From Magnetofaba australis IT-1 (GTDB taxonomy: Bacteria; Pseudomonadota; Magnetococcia; Magnetococcales; Magnetococcaceae), in contig NZ_LVJN01000020.1 of assembly GCF_002109495.1 (NCBI RefSeq), positions 353,001 through 417,000 on the forward strand: DNA of 64,000 nucleotides. The letters run 5' to 3'. Below are positions 58,411 through 64,000 of the stretch, one piece after another. The position numbers were made by a program, and so were the translations under genes. The notes under the pieces were generated by a model that was given only the letters and a program-made list of their open reading frames with translations, did no database searches and had not been told where the DNA came from. Position 1 is the stretch's first letter; every line of letters starts with the position of its first letter.

Positions 58411-61400
58411 ATGACGCGATCTCTCATCAAACGTCACGCTATGACGCTGCGCCTGGGTCTTCGACTCGTGGCGTCGTCGTGTGCGTTTGCCGCGTCTGCG
58501 CTTCTTTTTGCAGGATCCGTCCACAGCGCTCAATCCGATCTCTACATTATTGACGCCGTTGGCGTGCGCATGCGCACGCAGCCAGACGCCAGCAGCGCCG
58601 TGATGGCCAGCTGGAGTCGCGGCCGTCCAGTGGTGGCGTTGGCCAGCAAAGGCGACTGGACTGAAGTGCGCATGGAGCACGGCGGCGGCGAGAGCGGCTG
58701 GATTCTGACCTCTCTGTTGCGCCGCGCCGAGCCAGCGGCCGTGCCCGCTGAGGACAAAATATCCGCCCAGGTGAACGCCAATGGCGTCAATGGACGCACG
58801 GCGCCCAGCATCAAAGCGCCGGTGCAACTGCAGCTGTTTGCCCAGCGCTCCGTGTGGGTGCTGGAGCAGCGTGGGCAGTGGTCGCGCATTGTGCGCAGCG
58901 ATGGTTTGGGCGGCGATGTGTGGGTGGCGAGCCGCTTTTTAACCCAGGAAAGCGCCCCACAGGTCGCCCGTGCGGCGCAATCGGTGGCGCAAACCGGCTT
59001 GGCGGCGGGTGAGGCCAGCGCGGTGTTGCGTGAGATGGTCCAGGGGGCGGCCAGCGCCAACGCCACGCCGCGCTCGGCGCAGAATCCGGTGAAGCGAGAG
59101 CAGAACAAAGCCGCTTGGCTGGAGCAGGAGATGGCGGCCACGCCGTTGCCGCAACCGCTGCTGTCTCAGGTGCGCTTGGAGAACGCTGAGTTGATGGCGT
59201 CGCCGCGAGTGGACGCCGAGATTATCGCCAAACTGACATATAATCAAAAAGCGTGGCAACTGGCGCGTCGCCCCGACAACTGGGTGCAGGTGCGTTTGGA
59301 GGATGGAACGCGGGGGTGGATTTGGGCCCCGGCGCTGGTGGCTATCGGCGAGCATGAGCAGGAAACCACGCCGCCGCCGCAACCTGATCGTTCCGCCGAG
59401 TCCGCCTCTGATGCGGCGAATCAAGCTGGGGCCGAGTCCCCGAAACAGCAGAGCGGCGGCGCCGCAGCGCTCTCCAAGCCAGCGGATCGAGAACGATTGA
59501 CGCATCTGGATTCTCCCCAGCCCATCCCGGCGCAAGCCGCGGCGGGCGCAGTGGTTTCCGTCCCCCAGGCTGTGTTGCCGGTGGTGCAGGTCCACGATAC
59601 CGCGCTGCGGGTGCGTTTTAAGCCCGCGTTGGATGCCGGCGTGATGGCGGGGATGCAGCCGGGTCAGCAGGGCTGGGTGCTCAGTCGCGCGCCACAGTGG
59701 GTGGAGGTGCTGCTGGCCGACGGCCACCACGGCTGGGTTGCGGCCGAGTACTTGCGCCAGACGCCGCCGCAACAGATTCAACTGGATCCGGCGCGTTTGT
59801 CGCCTGAAGCTTCCGTGCTCTATGCGCGCGCGTTGGCCATGGCGGCGTTGGCGGAGCAAGCTCCGACATCTGATGCGCCCAAGTCGCAACCTGCGCCGCA
59901 GATCGCCAGCGCGCAATCCTCCGTTCTGGCGCAAGCGGCTGCGAAGTTGGAGCGGGAGGAGCAGAACGCCAAGCCCATATCCGCTCTTGTGGTGACTTCA
60001 CCATCGGAGTCCAAACAAACTGAGTCGGCAAATTCTGCGTCTGAACAGACGCTCCCTGAGGCGGTTTCTGCGAAGGCGTCGCCGTCAGAGCAAGCGGCGC
60101 CAGAGCCCATCGCCGAGACCCGGGAGCGCTTGCGCCAGATCATCAAACCGGCGCCCTCAGAGGCTTCCCCTGCGCTGCTGCGGTTGGCCGATGTGAATGA
60201 CTCCCTGCGCGATCAGGCGCGCAATCGTCTGTTGCGACCCAAGCCCCAGCCCCAAAAGGCTACCGAGAACGCCATGCAAGTGGCGACCAAGCCGGAACCC
60301 GATGCGCAGCCAACCGCGTCGCCGCCTGCGCAATCCGCCAAACAGGTTCTGGAGCAGTCCGACGAAACGCTGGCGGCCATGGTCGCCGACATCGCGCAGC
60401 GCAAAAGCGCGCCGGTCGCCACAGATGCTCAGTCCGATCGTGCGGCGTCGACGCCGGTTGTTGAGTCGACGCCGTCGTCTGTGGCCTCCAGCGCACAGGC
60501 GGAGGAGCCGTTGGCGTTGCCTGCAGGCGTCGATGCGGCGCATGTGCGCATCACCACCCGTGCGTTCTCCAATATGCGTCGACGGCCCAATGATGAGTCG
60601 ACCATTGTGGGGCAGACGCATATTGGCGATCCATTGCAGGTGATCGAGACCCAAGGCGAGTGGTTCAAAGTGATCGACCTGCGCCCCAACAGCGTCCTCA
60701 AGGGGTGGATCTGGGGCCCGTTGACGAGGCCGCTGATGGTGGATGGCAAAGCCCAAGCCAAGCCCCGTTTTGCGGTGGATCGCGAGCAGGCCAATCTGCG
60801 CGCCGAACCCAACACCGAGGCGCCCATTGCCGCTCAACTGACCCGCGGCGCCTGGTTGCAGGCGACGGGCGAAGTAAACGGGGCGTGGCTGGCGGTGCGC
60901 AATCTGCAACCGCCGCATCAAAGCGGATGGATCTGGTCGCCGCTGCTGCGTTCGCAGGAGCGTCCGCCAGAGGGTGTTGTCGCCGCCGCGCCGCCAACGT
61001 CCGAAGCCATCGCGCCGACGGCAGAAGCCTCTGCGGCGTCAGCGCCTGCAACCAAACGCGCCTTTGCGCCCAATGACGACCCGGATGTGGCTGAACTGGA
61101 CAGCATGTTGACACAGGCGTTGGATCTGCCTCCGTCGCAACCGCCCACGTCGCCGTCGTCGCCACGCCAGGCGGTCTCCTCCCGTGTGTTGAGCGCCGCC
61201 GCGCCGCGCGTGCTGCAGCCGCCGGAGCTTGCGCCGCGCAGCCGCGCCCAATCCGATAGCGAGGCGGCAGAGCCCGAGGCGTTGGTCGCCGCCAGTCATG
61301 CGCCTGATGATCCTTTGGCGCAGCTCTTCCCCGGGCGCCCCAAGCACGCCGCCTTTGCGAAAACCTGGGCGCAGTTGGCCGATCAGACGCGCAGTCTGGC

Positions 61401-61626
61401 GGGTTGGGCGTTTTTCAGTGATTATGCTTTTGCGCGCGATGGCAAAGAGCTGCGCGTGTTGGGCGCGCCGGAGACCTTCGGCCCCTTGATCGACCGCTAT
61501 CTGCGCGATCGCAAGCTGATGGATCTGGCCCACGCCTGGCGACAGATGATGCAGCATGAGAAGCGCCTGACGGTCAAACTCTACGATCCTCAAGGCCAAA
61601 CGCGCATGACGCGTCGTTTGGATTGA
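58411..61626 (+). CDS. Large multi-SH3-domain envelope protein
   Basis: A 1071-residue secreted protein: signal peptide (SSCAFAASALLFAGSVHSA), then six bacterial SH3-like domains at about residues 43-103, 118-178, 246-305, 395-452, 700-768 and 786-848, with recurring endings such as SGWILTSLL, RGWIWAPAL and GWIWGPLTR. Long Ala/Pro/Ser/Gln-rich linkers, likely disordered, join them. The last 110 residues (KTWAQLADQTRSLAGWAFFS and LIDRYLRDRKLMDLAHAW) form a separate helical domain. SH3b domains usually bind peptidoglycan or metals; the role is unknown. The start could be ATG 58411 or 58441. Confidence 0.78.
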   Translation: MTRSLIKRHAMTLRLGLRLVASSCAFAASALLFAGSVHSAQSDLYIIDAVGVRMRTQPDASSAVMASWSRGRPVVALASKGDWTEVRMEHGGGESGWILTSLLRRAEPAAVPAEDKISAQVNANGVNGRTAPSIKAPVQLQLFAQRSVWVLEQRGQWSRIVRSDGLGGDVWVASRFLTQESAPQVARAAQSVAQTGLAAGEASAVLREMVQGAASANATPRSAQNPVKREQNKAAWLEQEMAATPLPQPLLSQVRLENAELMASPRVDAEIIAKLTYNQKAWQLARRPDNWVQVRLEDGTRGWIWAPALVAIGEHEQETTPPPQPDRSAESASDAANQAGAESPKQQSGGAAALSKPADRERLTHLDSPQPIPAQAAAGAVVSVPQAVLPVVQVHDTALRVRFKPALDAGVMAGMQPGQQGWVLSRAPQWVEVLLADGHHGWVAAEYLRQTPPQQIQLDPARLSPEASVLYARALAMAALAEQAPTSDAPKSQPAPQIASAQSSVLAQAAAKLEREEQNAKPISALVVTSPSESKQTESANSASEQTLPEAVSAKASPSEQAAPEPIAETRERLRQIIKPAPSEASPALLRLADVNDSLRDQARNRLLRPKPQPQKATENAMQVATKPEPDAQPTASPPAQSAKQVLEQSDETLAAMVADIAQRKSAPVATDAQSDRAASTPVVESTPSSVASSAQAEEPLALPAGVDAAHVRITTRAFSNMRRRPNDESTIVGQTHIGDPLQVIETQGEWFKVIDLRPNSVLKGWIWGPLTRPLMVDGKAQAKPRFAVDREQANLRAEPNTEAPIAAQLTRGAWLQATGEVNGAWLAVRNLQPPHQSGWIWSPLLRSQERPPEGVVAAAPPTSEAIAPTAEASAASAPATKRAFAPNDDPDVAELDSMLTQALDLPPSQPPTSPSSPRQAVSSRVLSAAAPRVLQPPELAPRSRAQSDSEAAEPEALVAASHAPDDPLAQLFPGRPKHAAFAKTWAQLADQTRSLAGWAFFSDYAFARDGKELRVLGAPETFGPLIDRYLRDRKLMDLAHAWRQMMQHEKRLTVKLYDPQGQTRMTRRLD

Positions 61627-61643
61627 GTCGGCGGGGTTCCCCC

Positions 61644-62960
61644 ATGAATCTCTCCTTTCCTGAAGCGTGGAGCGCGCTGCTGTGGCATGAGCCCCTGCGC
61701 AATCTCTCTCCCGTCAAACGCGCGCTGGTTTGCGCGGCGCGTCTGCTGCGTCGTCTGATCGCCGATCTGCTGGGCGGCGAGATCAGTCTGCGCGCCATGG
61801 GGCTGGTCTACACCACGCTGTTGGCGCTGGCGCCGCTGCTGGCGGTGAGCTTTTCGGCGCTGAAAGCGTTTGGCGTGCAGGATCAGATGGAGGGCTTCCT
61901 GAACGCCATTCTCGAGCCGCTGGGCGAACAGGGCCCGGAGATCACCGCGCGGATTATCGACTTTGTCGCCAACATTCAGGCCAAAGTGCTGGGGGTGATG
62001 GGGCTGGCGATGCTGTTCTACGTCACCGTTTCGGTGGTGCACAAAATCGAAATGGCGCTCAACGCCATCTGGCGCGTGCGCTCGCGCCGCTCCTGGTTGC
62101 AGCGCATTGGCTACTCCCTCTCCACGGTGATCGTCGGCCCGGCGTTAATGGTCTCCTTCATGGGCGCCATCGCCGCCATGGCCGCCACGCCCTGGGTCAA
62201 GTCGATGATGGGCGAACACTCCATGGCCATGGCGGTGTCGGTGTGGAGCGCGCTGGCGCCCACGCTGCTCATGGCGCTGGTGTTCACCCTGATCTACCGC
62301 ATGGTGCCTGATGCGCCGACCCGCTTTGGTCCCGCGCTTTTGGGCGGGTTGCTGGCGGGGACGGCCTGGCGCGTGGTGGGGTGGGCGTTCACCCGGTTTG
62401 TGGCCCAGAGCACCCAGTACACCGCCATCTACTCCGCCTTCGCCACCCTCATCCTGTTCATGATGTGGCTCTATATCAGTTGGCTAGTGTTCCTGCTGGG
62501 CGCCCGTGCGGCCTATCTGTGCCAAAATCGCGGCGCTCTGAACGGCGATGAGGGGGCGCAGGATGGCGCTTACGTGCTGGCTGATCGCATGCTGGCGATT
62601 CTGCTGCGCCTGGGGCGCGACCATGCGCAGGGAGAAGCGCAATGGAGCGCTGATCGTCTGGCTCACGAACTGGACGCCACCCCCGCGCAGATCGAACAGG
62701 CGTTAGCGCGGCTGAGTCAAAATGGGCTGATCCGTCCGTTGTCGGGGGATCGTCCTGCCTACTTGCCCGCGCGGCCGCTGCAGAGCATCCCGGCGCAACA
62801 GGTGATCGACTTGGCCATGGGCGGCGCGCCCTTTGAAGGGACAGACGCACAGGAGAGCTTGTCGCACCCCATGCGGCAGGCTCTGGCGCGCGGGTTTGAC
62901 GGCATGAGCGTGGCGGATCTGGCCAAGGGCGATCAGGCGCAAGAGACGCACGCGCCATGA
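61644..62960 (+). CDS. YihY/UPF0761 family membrane protein
   Basis: A 438-residue inner-membrane protein of the YihY family (once called RNase BN). About six helices run through residues 45-290, with SLRAMGLVYTTLLALAPLLA and YTAIYSAFATLILFMMWLYI. The C-terminal 140 residues form a winged-helix-like cytoplasmic domain (DRLAHELDATPAQIEQALAR). The family function is uncertain. I start at ATG 61644. The stop overlaps the cyclase ATG by four bases. Confidence 0.87.
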   Translation: MNLSFPEAWSALLWHEPLRNLSPVKRALVCAARLLRRLIADLLGGEISLRAMGLVYTTLLALAPLLAVSFSALKAFGVQDQMEGFLNAILEPLGEQGPEITARIIDFVANIQAKVLGVMGLAMLFYVTVSVVHKIEMALNAIWRVRSRRSWLQRIGYSLSTVIVGPALMVSFMGAIAAMAATPWVKSMMGEHSMAMAVSVWSALAPTLLMALVFTLIYRMVPDAPTRFGPALLGGLLAGTAWRVVGWAFTRFVAQSTQYTAIYSAFATLILFMMWLYISWLVFLLGARAAYLCQNRGALNGDEGAQDGAYVLADRMLAILLRLGRDHAQGEAQWSADRLAHELDATPAQIEQALARLSQNGLIRPLSGDRPAYLPARPLQSIPAQQVIDLAMGGAPFEGTDAQESLSHPMRQALARGFDGMSVADLAKGDQAQETHAP

Positions 62961-64000
62961 GCGTCGCCTCCGATGACGCCGTTGCCGCCCGCTATGCATT
63001 GCGATTCCGCATCGGAATCTTCTTCGCCATTCTGGCGCTCATGGCGTTGGCGCTGGCGTTGACCTTCCAGATCACCATGGGCGCGGTGCTGGATCACTAC
63101 AGTGAAGCGCTGGATGAGGAGGAGGAGAAGACCCGCATCCTGTTTGTGGAGACGCAACTGCTGATGGCGCGGCAGTCGCAATTGCAGAGCGTGCTGCCCA
63201 ATATCGATGGCGAATCGCGTAGCATCGATATGCCTGGATGGTTGGATGCGTTGACCCGCTTGCAATTGGCGCATCAGGAGCTGGCGCGCCTGGTGGCGCA
63301 GAACGTCGGCGACTCCACCGAAGCCAAGCAGTTCACGCAACTCAGTCAATCCGTGGAGCGACTGCAGGCGATCTTCCGCCATGCCGAGGAGCAGGGCGTC
63401 ATTGTCATTGAGGAGTTGCGCCGTCTGGAGGCGTTGACTGAAGCGGCGCTGAAGCTGGTGGATGACATGGCCGCCTATATCGACAAGGAGATGCGCGAGA
63501 TCCGTCAGGAGGCGCTGAACAAAAGTCGCAAAAGCGTACGCTGGGGCTGGAGTGTGGCGGCGGCGGCCATTGTGCTGTCGTTGCTGGTGGCCACGCTGCT
63601 GGTGCGGCGTTTGACGCGCAAGCTCGGCGCCATCGCCCAAGGTGTGCAGCGGGTGGCCCAGGGGCGGCTGGATCAGCCCATCGCGCTGCCGCATCCCACC
63701 CAGCGCGATGAGTTGGACCTCATTGGCGAACACATCAATCAGGCCGCCACACAGTTGGATGCGGCGCAGCGGGAGGCGCGGCGCGAACGCGACCATCTGG
63801 CGCAGGTGTCGCAGACGTTGGCCAACTTTTTCCCGCCGCAGGTGCGTGAGCGGATTCTTTCAGGTCGGTTGAGCGATCGCATCGCCTCGCAACGGCGCAA
63901 ATTGACGGTATTTTTTTCCGATCTGGTCGGTTTTACCCGCGCCGTGGAGAACATGGAGGCGGAGGATCTGACCCGACTGCTCAACGAGTACTTCCATGAG
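62957..64000 (+). CDS. Membrane class III adenylate/guanylate cyclase (3' end beyond window)
   Basis: 348 codons are visible, starting at ATG 62957 in ATGA overlap with YihY. A first membrane helix (IFFAILALMALALALTF) is followed by a periplasmic helical sensor of about 160 residues, a second helix (WGWSVAAAAIVLSLLVATLL), a HAMP domain (GVQRVAQGRLDQPIALPH) and a coiled coil. The start of the CHD cyclase domain (RKLTVFFSDLVGFTRAVENM) shows the metal-binding Asp. It probably makes cAMP or cGMP in response to an envelope signal. The catalytic domain is incomplete here. Confidence 0.88.
   Translation, partial: MSVASDDAVAARYALRFRIGIFFAILALMALALALTFQITMGAVLDHYSEALDEEEEKTRILFVETQLLMARQSQLQSVLPNIDGESRSIDMPGWLDALTRLQLAHQELARLVAQNVGDSTEAKQFTQLSQSVERLQAIFRHAEEQGVIVIEELRRLEALTEAALKLVDDMAAYIDKEMREIRQEALNKSRKSVRWGWSVAAAAIVLSLLVATLLVRRLTRKLGAIAQGVQRVAQGRLDQPIALPHPTQRDELDLIGEHINQAATQLDAAQREARRERDHLAQVSQTLANFFPPQVRERILSGRLSDRIASQRRKLTVFFSDLVGFTRAVENMEAEDLTRLLNEYFHE

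Overview
The window is a GC-rich chromosomal segment of a Gram-negative, LPS-bearing proteobacterium. A complete Kdo/Lpt block, rpoN-rapZ, XerC, a DUF484 protein, BolA-monothiol glutaredoxin and cytochrome oxidase copper-assembly genes all point that way. The mixture of c-di-GMP, alarmone and cyclic-nucleotide signalling genes with a P2-like tail locus would fit a deep-branching alphaproteobacterium or Magnetococcales-type organism; that placement is a guess from gene content, not a measurement.

Layout. 1-7.4 kb: a CBS/PAS protein runs off the left edge, divergent from kdsD-kdsC-lptC-lptA-lptB-rpoN-rapZ (Kdo synthesis, LPS transport, sigma-54, RNase adaptor). 7.4-10.5 kb: metK and ahcY of the activated methyl cycle. 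10.5-12.9 kb: an AT-rich accessory unit in which one membrane-protein gene lies between two ~300-bp inverted repeats and is split by an IS1-family element with an exact 8-bp target duplication. 12.9-24.2 kb: an HD-GYP protein, a lytic transglycosylase, a secreted protein, a large hybrid histidine kinase, a periplasmic cyclophilin, Ppx/GppA, a lipoprotein, a small alarmone synthetase and an L,D-transpeptidase. 24.2-36.8 kb: a contractile (P2-type) tail locus on the minus strand with spike, PAAR, baseplate, fibers, sheath, tube, E/E' frameshift chaperone, tape measure, U, X and D, but no head, integration or lysis genes. It is interrupted by a plus-strand AmrS-type radical SAM gene. 37-44.3 kb: Sel1-repeat protein, threonine synthase, CYTH protein, HAD-like protein, an IS110/IS1111 element and several modular palindromic repeats. 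44.3-47.7 kb: a co-directional thiol/sulfur-type group (ArsR repressor, rhodanese, thioredoxin 2, methyltransferase, tandem HD-GYP). 47.8-54.3 kb: DUF484-xerC-DUF218, CorC-like protein, bolA-grx4, SCO1 and PCu(A)C. 54.5-64 kb: a bacterial Roco (LRR-Roc-COR) GTPase, cysC, a giant SH3-repeat envelope protein, YihY and a class III nucleotidyl cyclase running off the right edge.

The strongest unexplained signals are four. (1) A family of intergenic repeats built from short-loop hairpins occurs at six places; the stems differ between copies with compensating changes while loops and linkers are kept. (2) The IS1111-type element sits inside one of these repeats, hides its own start codon in a hairpin, and has a long 3' non-coding end with segments matching its target flanks. 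(3) The two halves of the split tail locus have predicted promoters that share one operator-like motif. (4) The inverted-repeat-bounded cargo gene was broken by IS1 so recently that it can be restored in frame exactly.
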